A program made the position numbers and the translations under genes. The notes below the pieces were generated by a model that saw only the letters and a program-made list of their open reading frames with translations, did not search any database and was not told where the DNA came from. From positions 1-64,000 of the forward strand of contig NZ_PSNW01000007.1 of assembly GCF_002930645.1 (NCBI RefSeq): a stretch of 64,000 nucleotides of DNA, in the 5' to 3' direction. This document shows positions 30,631 to 38,690 of the stretch, piece after piece (the stretch's first letter is position 1; each line of letters begins with the position of its first letter). The stretch is from Solimonas fluminis (lineage in GTDB: Bacteria > Pseudomonadota > Gammaproteobacteria > Nevskiales > Nevskiaceae).

Positions 30631-30954
30631 CTACTTCAGCAGCTTGGCGGCCGCGGCGGGAATCTTGTAGCGCTTGTCGCGGAACAGCTTGGTCAGCAGC
30701 AGCGTCAGCCACTCGCGCGAGCTGGAGAAGCCGCGCAGGACGATGAAGACGTCCCCGCCCTCCTGCTGCAGCTCATACTGCTCCACCGACACGGTGACCG
30801 ACTGCCGCTCGCCGCGCAGCATGGCGCGCAGGGTCAGTCGCGCCGCGTCGAGATCGACCGTGAGGTCTTCGACTTCGCCGTATTCCTTGAAGCGATCGCC
30901 GATGAACGCCTTCAGGGCCATTGCGACGGCGCCGGCCTTCATTCTTCCCAGCAT
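30631..30954 (-). CDS. Conserved hypothetical protein
   Basis: A 107-residue soluble protein, not assigned to a family by eye. It has an amphipathic N-terminus, a central beta-rich part (VEDLTVDLDAARLTLRAMLRGE, QSVTVSVEQYELQQEG) and a helical C-terminus with a basic patch (LFRDKRYKIPAAAAKLLK). An AGGA ribosome site precedes the ATG at 30954. It lies 45 bp after the phoH-like gene on the same strand and may be cotranscribed with it. Confidence 0.7.
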   Translation of the reverse strand: MLGRMKAGAVAMALKAFIGDRFKEYGEVEDLTVDLDAARLTLRAMLRGERQSVTVSVEQYELQQEGGDVFIVLRGFSSSREWLTLLLTKLFRDKRYKIPAAAAKLLK

Positions 30955-30979
30955 CTTTCTTTTCCTATGTGTGCTCCGC

Positions 30980-31009
30980 CAGGCTCACAGGATACAGGCT
31001 CACAGGATG
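30980..31009. repeat. 15-bp tandem duplication at the phoH-like stop codon
   Basis: Two adjacent 15-bp copies (CAGGCTCACAGGAT plus one variable base) span the end of the phoH-like gene. The stop codon lies in the copy nearer the gene body; the other copy is in the 3' untranslated stretch. Probably a replication-slippage duplication. Confidence 0.75.
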
Positions 31010-32424
31010 TCGGAGGCGTGGGCCGCCAGGCGCGAACGCTCGCCGCGCGCCAGGGTCACGTGGCCGCCGTGCGGCCAACCCTGGAAGCGGTCGACGACGT
31101 AGGTGAGGCCGGAGGTGGTCTCGCTGAGATACGGCGTGTCGATCTGCGCGAGATTGCCCAGGCAGATCATCTTGGATCCGGGGCCGCAGCGCGTGATCAG
31201 CGTCTTCATCTGCTTGGCGGTGAGGTTCTGCGCCTCGTCGATGATCACCAGGCGGTTGAGGAAAGTCCGGCCGCGCATGAAGTTGAGCGAGCGGATCTTG
31301 ATGCGCTTGCTGAGCAGGTCGTTGGTGGCGGCGCGCTCCCAGTCGCCGGCATTGCCGTTCTGCGTGAGTACCTCGAGGTTGTCCATGATGGCGCCCATCC
31401 AGGGGGTCATCTTTTCCTCTTCGGTGCCGGGCAGGAAGCCGATGTCCTCGCCCAGCGGCACGGTGACGCGGGTCATGATGATCTCGCGGTAGCGCGGCTC
31501 GTCCAGCACCTGCGCCAGGCCCGCGGCCAGGGTCAGCAGGGTCTTGCCGGTGCCGGCGGTGCCGAGCACGGTGACGAAATCGATGTCCGGGTCCAGCAGC
31601 AGGTTGAGGGCGAAGTTCTGCTCGCGGTTCTTGGCATGGATGCCCCAGACGCTGGACTTGCCGCTGCGGTAGTCGCGCACGACGCGCAGTTCGGCGACGT
31701 TGCCCTCGATCTTCTGCACCATCAGTTCCAGGCCCTTTTCCGCGCCGTCGGGCAGGAACAGGAACTGGTTGACGTGCCACTTGGTCACCAGCGGTCCCTT
31801 GATTCGGTAGCAGGCGCGGCCGACGCTGTCCTGCCAGCTCTCCATCTTGTCGCCATGGGTGGCCCAGAAGTCCGCCGGCAGCTCGACGTAGCCGCTGTAG
31901 AGCAGGTCGGTGTCGTCCAGGACCTGGTCGTTGTGGTAGTCCTCGGTATGGACGCCGACGATGGCGGCCTTGATGCGCAGGTTGATGTCCTTGGACACCA
32001 GGGTGACCTGGCGGGCGCCGTTCTGCTCCTGCACCGCCAGTGCACTGAGCAGGATGCTGTTGTCGGGCTTGTTGCCCGGCAGGATGCCCGGCAGCGAGGC
32101 CTCGGTGGGCTTGGTCTGGAAGAACAGCTTGCCGGTGGCCGGCTGGTTGTGGCGGCCGCCGTTGCCGTTCTTCTTGGACAGCGCGCTGGGCACCGGAATG
32201 CCCTTCTCGATCTGCGCGTGGTTCTTGCCGGCGACCAGGTCGTCGAACATGCGGCTGACCTGACGCGCGCTGCGGGCGGTTTCGGTGGTGCCTTTCTTCA
32301 GGCCGTCCAGCTCCTCCAGTACGACCATGGGAATGAACAGGTCATGTTCCTCGAAGCGGAACAGGCTGGTCGGGTCGTGCATCAGCACGTTGGTGTCGAG
32401 AACGAAGATCTTGCGCTTGCTCAT
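31000..32424 (-). CDS. PIN domain-PhoH family ATPase
   Basis: A 474-residue fusion. An N-terminal PIN RNase-like domain (about residues 5-130, starting FVLDTNVLMHDP, with acidic residues such as VLEELDGLKKG) is joined to a C-terminal PhoH ATPase with Walker A LGTAGTGKT near residue 285 and a DEAQN Walker B element near residue 393. PIN-PhoH (PhoH2-type) proteins have ATP-dependent RNA unwinding and cleavage activity in mycobacteria. Here it is a stand-alone gene with no small antitoxin-like ORF upstream, so I make no toxin-antitoxin claim. Confidence 0.9.
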   Translation of the reverse strand: MSKRKIFVLDTNVLMHDPTSLFRFEEHDLFIPMVVLEELDGLKKGTTETARSARQVSRMFDDLVAGKNHAQIEKGIPVPSALSKKNGNGGRHNQPATGKLFFQTKPTEASLPGILPGNKPDNSILLSALAVQEQNGARQVTLVSKDINLRIKAAIVGVHTEDYHNDQVLDDTDLLYSGYVELPADFWATHGDKMESWQDSVGRACYRIKGPLVTKWHVNQFLFLPDGAEKGLELMVQKIEGNVAELRVVRDYRSGKSSVWGIHAKNREQNFALNLLLDPDIDFVTVLGTAGTGKTLLTLAAGLAQVLDEPRYREIIMTRVTVPLGEDIGFLPGTEEEKMTPWMGAIMDNLEVLTQNGNAGDWERAATNDLLSKRIKIRSLNFMRGRTFLNRLVIIDEAQNLTAKQMKTLITRCGPGSKMICLGNLAQIDTPYLSETTSGLTYVVDRFQGWPHGGHVTLARGERSRLAAHASDIL

Positions 32425-32732
32425 TAGGCCTGTTTTTGGGCAGCAGGAGAGGTAGGCGCGCGGGGCGCGCCAGCGGGAACCGCGGCAAAGCAGGGCAGGA
32501 CGACAGCGTGGGCAACCACGGCTGGGAAACCAATGGTGACGGTCAGAATCCCCGGCCCGTGGGGCCGTTCACATTCATGGATGTGATTATTTATCGTAAT
32601 TTGTGACTACCGTTTGACGGTTTGACACTCCACCGACTCCTGACCGAGCCGATGTACCTGTGTCGGAGACTAGCCCAAAAAAACCGTGGGCGAAAGCCGA
32701 GCGGCGAAGCCGGATCCGGGCGTTTTGCGGGA
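32425..32732. other. Intergenic region between bcp and the phoH-like gene
   Basis: About 308 bp with no convincing gene. An AT-rich stretch near 32585-32600 probably contains the promoter of the phoH-like gene. A partial direct repeat (CCGTTTGACGGTTTGAC) lies near 32610. Downstream of bcp on the minus strand, short GC stems precede a run of seven U (32677-32683 region), a possible weak terminator. Confidence 0.5.
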
Positions 32733-33203
32733 TCAGGCGACGGCGGACCGGAGCGCCGCCAGGACCTCGGCGGCATGGCCCTTGACCTTCACGCTGCGCC
32801 ATTCGCGCAGCAGCACGCCCTTGGCGTCGAACAGGAAGCTGCTGCGGTCCACGCCCAGGTACTTGCGGCCGTACATGCTCTTTTCGCGGATCACGTCGAA
32901 GGCCTGGCAGGCCGCCTCGTCCGGATCGGACAGCAGGGGGAAGGGAAACTCGTACTTGGCGGCGAAGTTCTCGTGCGAACGCACGCTGTCCTTGGAGATG
33001 CCCAGCACTTCGGCGCCCAGCGCCGTGAACTGCTCGTAGAGGTCGCGGAAATCCTGGCCCTCCTGCGTGCAGCCCGGCGTGTTGTCCTTGGGGTAGAAGT
33101 AGACCACCAGCGGCTTGCCGCGCAGGGCGCGCAGGGCCACGTCGCGGCCGCCGGTGGCGGCCAGCTTCAGGTCCGGAATCTTGTCCCCCACGGCGAAGGC
33201 CAT
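32733..33203 (-). CDS. bcp: Thioredoxin-dependent thiol peroxidase (Bcp/PrxQ family)
   Basis: A 156-residue peroxiredoxin. The peroxidatic Cys is in [12 protein letters not shown] near residue 45. The resolving Cys found five residues later in E. coli Bcp is replaced (sequence GCTQEGQDF), so this is the one-cysteine variant or uses a distant Cys near residue 90. It reduces peroxides with thioredoxin or glutaredoxin. The ATG at 33203 is 10 bp after the gcvR-like stop, so the two form an operon. Confidence 0.92.
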   Translation of the reverse strand: MAFAVGDKIPDLKLAATGGRDVALRALRGKPLVVYFYPKDNTPGCTQEGQDFRDLYEQFTALGAEVLGISKDSVRSHENFAAKYEFPFPLLSDPDEAACQAFDVIREKSMYGRKYLGVDRSSFLFDAKGVLLREWRSVKVKGHAAEVLAALRSAVA

Positions 33204-33213
33204 CGGATGCCCC

Positions 33214-33756
33214 TCAGGTCTTGATCGGATCGAGCATGCCGTCGGCGTTGAGGTCGTCGCAGAGGTCCATGAAGGACTCGCGCAGCGCCTGCGGATGCTG
33301 GCTGACCGGCACGTGCAGCACCATCTGCACGCTCACCATCTCGGCGCCGGTATAGGTGGATGCGTACTTCTGGGTGGAGATTTCCATCACCACCACGTCC
33401 TGGTGCTGGAAGAACTCCAGGATGTTGACCAGCAGGTTGGGCTCCTGCGGGGCGATGACCTCCGCCGCATAGGGGCGGAAGTCCGGATTGAAGGGCCGTG
33501 CCTCGCAGCGCTCGTAGCGCACCTGGAGGTCCAGCTTCTCGGCGATGCCCGGCAGGGCGGTTTCCAGCCGGCCCAGGGTGCTCCAGTTGCCCGACACCAG
33601 CAGGTTGGCGCTGAGCCGGTCGCCGATCTGGGCGATCCGGCAGTCCTCCACCTCGCCCCCGCGCTCGCGGATGGCCTTGAACAGCTCCAGCGGCACGTTG
33701 CCCTTGGGCTTGCCGATGACGGAAATGGTGAGGAGGTTGTCGTTGGGAGGCATCAT
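33214..33756 (-). CDS. gcvR: Glycine cleavage system repressor-like protein (two ACT domains)
   Basis: A 180-residue protein of the GcvR type with two ACT modules (about residues 5-85 and 95-170; [13 protein letters not shown] and [24 protein letters not shown] start the two). In E. coli GcvR binds GcvA and represses the glycine cleavage operon. The arrangement next to a divergent dapA is as in enterobacteria and supports the assignment. The start is placed at the first of two ATGs (33756); no clear ribosome site decides between them, and the open frame extends further upstream across dapA. Confidence 0.8.
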   Translation of the reverse strand: MMPPNDNLLTISVIGKPKGNVPLELFKAIRERGGEVEDCRIAQIGDRLSANLLVSGNWSTLGRLETALPGIAEKLDLQVRYERCEARPFNPDFRPYAAEVIAPQEPNLLVNILEFFQHQDVVVMEISTQKYASTYTGAEMVSVQMVLHVPVSQHPQALRESFMDLCDDLNADGMLDPIKT

Positions 33757-33912
33757 TGGGGGCACCGCATTCAGGGCGCAGAGTTTAATGCCCCCGCCCC
33801 CGCCCGCAAACCCGGCCGGGGCGCCGGGGGCGCCCGCCCGGCGCCCCGCCCTGTCGGAATTCCGGCCTCCGGCGATATAATCGCCGCTCTTTTTTCGAAC
33901 CAAATCCCTCGC

Positions 33913-34791
33913 ATGATCAAGGGCAGCATCGTTGCCATCATCACGCCCATGCTGCCGGATGGCGCCGTGGACTGGACCAGCCTGGACGCGCTGGTCCAGT
34001 GGCACATCTCGGAAGGCACGGACGCCATCGTCGCCGTGGGCACCACCGGCGAGTCGGCCACCCTGGAGGTGGACGAACACATCGAGGTGATCCGCCGCGT
34101 GGTCAAGCTGGCCGCCAAGCGCGTGCCGGTGATCGCCGGGACGGGGGCCAACTCCACCAAGGAAGCCATCGAGCTGACCGCCGCCGCCAAGGCCGCGGGC
34201 GCCGATGCCGCCCTGCTGGTCACTCCCTACTACAACAAGCCCCCGCAGGAAGGCATGTACCGCCACTACAAGGCGGTGGCCGAGGCGGTGGACCTGCCGA
34301 TCATCCTGTACAACGTCCCCGGCCGTACCGGCGTGGACCTGCTGCCCGCCACCGTGGCGCGCCTGGCGCAGATTCCGAACATCGTCGGCCTGAAGGAAGC
34401 CAAGGGCGAGCTGTCGCGCATCCGCGAACTGCTGGCCCTGGTGCCGAAGGACTTCGCCCTGTATTCCGGCGACGACGCCACCGCCCGCGAGTCCATCCTG
34501 CTGGGCTGCGCCGGCGACATCTCCGTGACGGCCAACGTCGCGCCGGGCGCCATGCACCGCATGTGTGCAGCCGCGCTGGCCGGCGATGCCGACACCGCCG
34601 CGCGAATCGATGAAACGCTGGCGGCACTTCATCGCGATCTGTTTGTCGAACCGAACCCGATCCCGGTCAAGTGGGCGCTGGTCCAGATGGGCCGCATCCC
34701 GGCAGGCCTGCGCCTGCCGCTGGTGCCCCTGTCGAGCGCCGCCGAGGACACCGTGCGCGCCGCGTTGCGCGCTGCAGGAGCCGTTTCATGA
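33913..34791 (+). CDS. dapA: 4-hydroxy-tetrahydrodipicolinate synthase
   Basis: A 292-residue class I aldolase that condenses pyruvate with aspartate semialdehyde in lysine and diaminopimelate synthesis. The Schiff-base Lys is in IVGLKEAKG near residue 161, the catalytic Tyr in LYNVPGRTG near residue 133, and the TTGE motif is near residue 45. The ATG at 33913 gives the family start [13 protein letters not shown]. It overlaps the following lipoprotein gene by ATGA, like dapA-bamC of E. coli. Confidence 0.96.
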   Translation: MIKGSIVAIITPMLPDGAVDWTSLDALVQWHISEGTDAIVAVGTTGESATLEVDEHIEVIRRVVKLAAKRVPVIAGTGANSTKEAIELTAAAKAAGADAALLVTPYYNKPPQEGMYRHYKAVAEAVDLPIILYNVPGRTGVDLLPATVARLAQIPNIVGLKEAKGELSRIRELLALVPKDFALYSGDDATARESILLGCAGDISVTANVAPGAMHRMCAAALAGDADTAARIDETLAALHRDLFVEPNPIPVKWALVQMGRIPAGLRLPLVPLSSAAEDTVRAALRAAGAVS

Positions 34792-35150
34792 GCCGTACCC
34801 TTGTCCTCGTCCTTGCCGCCGCCCTGCTGGCCGGCTGCGCCTCGCGCAATGCCTGCGTGGGCGACACCGAATACCAGCAGGCCGTCTCCATGCCCCCGCC
34901 GGCCACGGTGGACGGCCTGAAAATCCCGGAATCGGCCTCCGCCCTGCGCATCCCGCCCGTCCCGGCCGGCGCCCAGCCGGTGCCGGAAGGCACCTGCCTG
35001 CAGACCCCTCCCGCCATGCCCGAAGTGGCCCTGGACAAGCCGGGCAAGGAAGTGGAGGTCGCCCCGCCGAGCAAGGCGGAGGAGCGCAAGAAGATGACCA
35101 AGGAGCGCCTCCAGAAGGACGGCCTTGGCAGCAAGCTGCCGTCTCACTGA
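34788..35150 (+). CDS. Small lipoprotein downstream of dapA
   Basis: A 120-residue predicted lipoprotein. The signal peptide (residues 1-16) ends in the lipobox LLAGC, followed by a Pro-rich region and a Lys/Glu-rich C-terminus ([20 protein letters not shown]). In many gammaproteobacteria the gene after dapA is bamC, an outer-membrane assembly lipoprotein. This one is far shorter (BamC has about 340 residues) and shows no BamC domain by eye, so it is either a reduced positional analogue or unrelated. Its start overlaps the dapA stop. Confidence 0.8.
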   Translation: MSRTLVLVLAAALLAGCASRNACVGDTEYQQAVSMPPPATVDGLKIPESASALRIPPVPAGAQPVPEGTCLQTPPAMPEVALDKPGKEVEVAPPSKAEERKKMTKERLQKDGLGSKLPSH

Positions 35151-35219
35151 GAAATCCGGGCCGGAATCGGTATAATGCGCGCCCCGTCGCGGCCCCGGCC
35201 ACGGCGAATCCGTCAACCA

Positions 35220-35312
35220 GGAGAGGTGTCCGAGTGGTTGAAGGAGCACGCCTGGAAAGCGTGTATACGGTTTATAACCGTATCGCGGGTTCGAATCCCG
35301 CTCTCTCCGCCA
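35220..35312 (+). tRNA. tRNA-Ser(GGA)
   Basis: A complete class II tRNA of 93 nt with encoded CCA. The acceptor stem GGAGAGG pairs with the 3' TCTCTCC side, the anticodon loop is CTGGAAA (anticodon GGA), there is a long variable arm, and the T-loop is TTCGAAT. Confidence 0.96.
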
Positions 35313-35320
35313 AAAACGGA

Positions 35321-35350
35321 AAAGCCGACTCAATGTCGGCTTTTTTGTTT
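35321..35350 (+). terminator. Terminator of tRNA-Ser
   Basis: A 9-bp stem AAAGCCGAC/GTCGGCTTT with a 5-nt loop and a downstream T-rich tract (TTTTTTGTTTTT). It starts 9 bp after the CCA end. Confidence 0.9.
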
Positions 35351-35785
35351 TTCAGGATCGGATTGGAAAACGGGATTCGAAGGCGCGGCAGTGCCCGGCC
35401 CTCTAGGGGATCCCCCACTGGTCATCGCGTAAGCGCGTGCGGATCGACGCGACTGGACGACCACCATGGAATGCGTCTCAATTTGCCTCGTCAAGCATTC
35501 AGGTCGCGATGGTCAATCATGCGCAGCTCCGCATTTGCCGGACAGCCGTGATGCCGCTTTCCCAGGCGTTCTCGACACGCTGCTCCGCACTCTGATCAAA
35601 CTCATGCACCAGGACAACGATCAGCTTGAAACTGGAGTTCAGGAATTTATCCGCAGCAACTGCGTCGTGAAGCACTCGATCGAGGACGGCCGAGACTTGC
35701 CGCATTCCCGAATCGAACAGCCGCAAGCCCCGTCAGGTCTCAACAGCCCTGAACTGTGCCCGCGCGACTGCCGCCCCCGGGTCTC
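35351..35785. other. Intergenic region with possible decayed gene downstream of tRNA-Ser
   Basis: About 435 bp between the tRNA terminator and the cytochrome gene. A 69-codon frame on the minus strand (35517-35726) reads like protein (VAADKFLNSSFKLIVVLVHEFDQSAEQRVENAW) but has no recognised family and no convincing ribosome site. Lower G+C than the neighbourhood and the position beside a tRNA gene suggest a remnant of inserted DNA. No repeat of the tRNA 3' end was found. Confidence 0.4.
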
Positions 35786-37051
35786 CTACCGCCGCTCCAC
35801 CTCCACCGGCGAGACCGCGGTGGCCTGGTTGCCCCAGCTGCCGCGCGCATAGGTGAGTACCGCGGCGATCTCCTCCGGCGTGAGCCGCTGCGCGAACGAG
35901 GGCATGCCATGCGGCTGTGGATGCGTGGCGGTGCTCGGGCCGTAGCCGCCCATCAGCACGCTGCGGATGGCATTGCCGGCCGAGGCGCCGGTGAGCATCC
36001 GGTTGCCGGCCAATGCCGGATAGACGTAGTCGCGCCCTTGTCCGCGGTCGCCATGGCAGTCGGCGCAATGCTCGCGGTAGACCGTCTCGCCCTGGCGCAT
36101 CAGTTCCTGGCGCCGCGCTTCCGACACTCGCGGCCGGCGCGGTGCCGGCGCCCCGGCCGCGGGCGGCAGCGAGCGGATGTAGCTCACCATGGCGGCGAGG
36201 TCCGTGGTCTGCAGGTGCTGCAGGCTATGGAGGACCACCTCGGCCATCGGGCCGGTGGCGACGCCGTGGCGCGAGGTGCCGGCCTGCAGCAGTTCCACCA
36301 TCTCCGCCGCCTGTGCGTCCGACATCAGCCCGGCAGGAGCCAGCGGCGGCGCCTCCCATCCCAGGCTCGGGATCGGCCCTCCGCCGTAGTTGCGGTCCAG
36401 CTCGATACCGCCCAGGGCATTGCGCGCGGTGTGGCAGGCATTGCAATGCCCCAGCCCCTCCACCAGGTAGGCCCCGCGGTTCCACTCCGGCGTGCGCTGC
36501 GTGTCCTGGCGATACTCGCCCGGACGGAAGTACAGCGCGCGCCAGGCGCGCAGGGCGAACTGCGTGTTGTAGGGGAAGCGCAGGGCCGGCTCGCGCCGCG
36601 GCGCCTGCACCGGCGCCAGCGATTGCAGGTAGGCGAAGATCGCATCGCTGTCCTGGCGGCTCACCCGGGTATAGCTGGTGTAGGGAAAGGCGGGATACAG
36701 CAGGCGGCCGTCGCGCGAGCGGCCGTGGTGCATCGCGCGCCAGAACTCGCCCGGGGTCCAGCTCCCGAGTCCGGTTTCGGGGTCCGGGGTCAGGTTGGTG
36801 CTGAACACCTCGCCGAAGGGCGTCCCGATGGGCCGCCCGCCCGCATAGGGCGCCTGTCCGGCCTGCGTGTGGCAGGCGACGCAGTTTCCGGCGCGGGCAA
36901 GGTAGGCGCCGCGCTCGATCTGTGCCGCGCCGGCGGGCGCCGCGCGGCTTTGCTCGACGGGCGCCTCGCGCAGGTCCGGCCAGGCCAGCCAGAGCAAGCC
37001 CGCGAGCGCGGGAACCAGCAGCAGCACCAGAAGCTTCAGTGCGGTCTTCAC
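35786..37051 (-). CDS. Tri-haem cytochrome c (dehydrogenase cytochrome subunit type)
   Basis: A 421-residue protein with an N-terminal signal or anchor (KLLVLLLVPALAGLLWLAW) and three haem c motifs, CVACH (near residue 57), CNACH (near 203) and CADCH (near 330). The three-domain layout resembles the cytochrome subunit of membrane-bound alcohol or gluconate dehydrogenases. The start is taken as GTG at 37051, with GGAGG upstream, overlapping the preceding stop as GTGA; an upstream ATG at 37066 would swallow that ribosome site. No dehydrogenase catalytic subunit is next to it, so its electron donor is unknown. Confidence 0.87.
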   Translation of the reverse strand: MKTALKLLVLLLVPALAGLLWLAWPDLREAPVEQSRAAPAGAAQIERGAYLARAGNCVACHTQAGQAPYAGGRPIGTPFGEVFSTNLTPDPETGLGSWTPGEFWRAMHHGRSRDGRLLYPAFPYTSYTRVSRQDSDAIFAYLQSLAPVQAPRREPALRFPYNTQFALRAWRALYFRPGEYRQDTQRTPEWNRGAYLVEGLGHCNACHTARNALGGIELDRNYGGGPIPSLGWEAPPLAPAGLMSDAQAAEMVELLQAGTSRHGVATGPMAEVVLHSLQHLQTTDLAAMVSYIRSLPPAAGAPAPRRPRVSEARRQELMRQGETVYREHCADCHGDRGQGRDYVYPALAGNRMLTGASAGNAIRSVLMGGYGPSTATHPQPHGMPSFAQRLTPEEIAAVLTYARGSWGNQATAVSPVEVERR

Positions 37052-37737
37052 GGCACACCTCCACAATCGATCGGCAGGGGCTGTTCACGTCGGACCGCCG
37101 GCCGGTGATCCCGCGGCAGTTCGCGGCTCGCGATCCAGGCGGTGATGGCGGCGATCTCCTCGCCGCTGAGACGGCCCGCGATGTCGGCCATGCAATCGGG
37201 CGCCGGAGCGTGCCGGGTACCGCTGCGCCAGGCGCCGAGCTGGGCCTGGAGGTATTCGGCACGCAGGTTGAGCAGGCCGGGGATCGCGGGCTGAAGGCCC
37301 AGCAGGCTCTGGCCATGACAGGCCGCGCAGGCCGGCAGCTTGCGGGCGGCGTCGCCCTGTTCCACCAGGCGCCGCCCCTGCGCCAGCACGGCCGGCGCTG
37401 CCTGGGGCGGGCGCGGCAGCTTCGCCGGCTCGCGTGTGCTGTAGTAGCGCGCCATGTCGCGCAGGTAGTCGTCCGAAAGCCAGGCCAGCATCTGCTGCAT
37501 CACGGCGTGCGAGCGGCGGCCGTCGCGGAAGCCGGTCAGTTGCTGCAGCAGGTAGCCTTCGGGCTTGCCGGCGATCGAGGGGGCGTAGGACTCAATGGCG
37601 CTGCGGCCCTCTTCGCCGTGGCAGCCGGCGCAGGCCCGCACGCGCTCGGCCATCGGGTCCGCCGTCGCTGCGCCGGCGGCACCGGCACAGGCCAGCAGCA
37701 GTGCCGGCAGCCATCGCGCCCGGTGTCTGTTCTTCAT
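37048..37737 (-). CDS. Di-haem cytochrome c (c4-like)
   Basis: A 229-residue exported protein. The signal peptide (residues 1-23, ending AGAA) precedes two cytochrome c domains with CAGCH (near residue 36) and CAACH (near residue 137), each with a later Met-containing region. Cytochrome c4-type proteins shuttle electrons in the periplasm. It is the first gene of a two-gene operon with the tri-haem cytochrome (GTGA overlap). The ATG at 37737 (MKNRHRARW) was preferred over one six codons upstream because it starts a normal signal peptide. An inverted repeat at 37832-37864 lies in its promoter region. Confidence 0.87.
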   Translation of the reverse strand: MKNRHRARWLPALLLACAGAAGAATADPMAERVRACAGCHGEEGRSAIESYAPSIAGKPEGYLLQQLTGFRDGRRSHAVMQQMLAWLSDDYLRDMARYYSTREPAKLPRPPQAAPAVLAQGRRLVEQGDAARKLPACAACHGQSLLGLQPAIPGLLNLRAEYLQAQLGAWRSGTRHAPAPDCMADIAGRLSGEEIAAITAWIASRELPRDHRPAVRREQPLPIDCGGVP

Positions 37738-37831
37738 CTGCCTTCTCTCCCGCATTCACCCCAGTGGGGCCCGCCGGAATTGTCGGGCGCCCGGGCCCAG
37801 GCATGAGTCGGCAGAAGCGGAGAAAAAACCT

Positions 37832-37864
37832 ATAACAGATGGCCACTGTTCTACTGGCTGTTAT
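37832..37864. promoter_or_regulatory. Nested inverted repeat between divergent cytochrome and DUF934 genes
   Basis: ATAACAG (37832-37838) and CTGTTAT (37858-37864) form a perfect 7-bp inverted repeat. Nested inside are GCCA/TGGC arms and an extra CTGTT at 37846-37850. The site is AT-richer than its surroundings and lies between divergent genes, so it looks like an operator for an unidentified regulator. Confidence 0.5.
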
Positions 37865-37938
37865 GCGTTTTATCGGGGCATCTGGTGCTGTTCGCTCCGC
37901 GTGCTGGAGGTCACTCTGGCGCCATGCCGGAGAACCCC

Positions 37939-38427
37939 ATGCCTCGCCAGCTTCACCGCCCACGCGCCGACGGGCGCCTGATCCGGCTGGTCGACGGCCA
38001 GCCCTGCCTGGCGGCGGACGACTGGGAGCTGCTGGCGCCGGGAGCCTCCGCCGGCTCGCGGCACCCGATCCTGCATCTGGCGAGCTGGGCACTGCGGCCG
38101 CGCGGCCGCGCCTGCGGCCTCTGGATGGAGCCCGACGACGATGTCGAAGCCGCAGCCGGCTGCCTCGACGAGGCCGCGCTGGTCGCCGTGCGCTTCCCGA
38201 GCTTCCGCGACGCGCGCGGCCTGTCGGTGGCCCACCGGCTGCGCCGCCAGCACGGCTGGGGCGGCGAATTGCGCGCGGTGGGCGATGTGCTGTGCGGCCA
38301 GTTGCGCCAGATGCGGCGCTGCGGTTTCGACAGCTTTGCCCTGGCCGCCGGGCAGGTTCCGGAAGCAGCCCTCAAGGCCCTGGCAGCGCGAGGCCGCCCC
38401 CATTCCCCGCAAAGGAGTACCCCATGA
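37939..38427 (+). CDS. DUF934 family protein
   Basis: A 162-residue protein recognised by the DUF934 core (VRFPSFRDARGLSVAHRLR, then GELRAVGDVLCGQLRQMRRCGFDSF). DUF934 genes usually sit next to the cysI-type sulfite reductase and are thought to help sulfite reduction; here no sulfite reductase gene is adjacent. The ATG at 37939 with GGAG 7 bp upstream is preferred to two upstream in-frame candidates. The stop overlaps the start of the next gene (ATGA). Confidence 0.82.
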   Translation: MPRQLHRPRADGRLIRLVDGQPCLAADDWELLAPGASAGSRHPILHLASWALRPRGRACGLWMEPDDDVEAAAGCLDEAALVAVRFPSFRDARGLSVAHRLRRQHGWGGELRAVGDVLCGQLRQMRRCGFDSFALAAGQVPEAALKALAARGRPHSPQRSTP

Positions 38428-38639
38428 GCAAGCAAGACCCCGCCACCGCACCGACGCTGATGCAGACCTTCGCCAGCGTCGCCGCCTCGTTCTTCGGCGT
38501 GCAGAGCTCGCGAAACCGCGAGCGTGACTTCACCCGCGGCAACCCCTGGCATTTCATCCTGCTGGGCTTCGTGATGACCGGCATCGTCGCGCTGATCTTC
38601 TACGGCGCGGTGCGGCTGGCGCTGCGGCTGGCGGCCTAG
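38424..38639 (+). CDS. DUF2970 family small membrane protein
   Basis: A 71-residue protein with the DUF2970 pattern: an N-terminal amphipathic segment (MQTFASVAASFFGVQSSRNRERDF) and one membrane helix at about residues 43-66 (FILLGFVMTGIVALIFYGAV). AAAGGAG precedes the ATG. Function unknown; translationally coupled to the DUF934 gene. Confidence 0.82.
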   Translation: MSKQDPATAPTLMQTFASVAASFFGVQSSRNRERDFTRGNPWHFILLGFVMTGIVALIFYGAVRLALRLAA

Positions 38640-38690
38640 GGCCTGTCGACGCGGCCGCCATCGCTGCGATCGCGGTAGCGCTGGCAGGCC

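Noticed and set aside
31000-32424. PhoH2-type toxin-antitoxin pair
   Set aside because: No small antitoxin-like ORF upstream; only the PIN-PhoH protein is present.
30043-32427. Long plus-strand frame opposite the TauE and PhoH genes
   Set aside because: Same GC-codon artefact; no family resemblance and no ribosome site, while both minus-strand genes are clear.
35374-35390. CGGGATTCGAAGG as an attachment-site copy of the tRNA-Ser T-arm
   Set aside because: It matches only about 10 bases and in inverted orientation, and no integrase gene is nearby.
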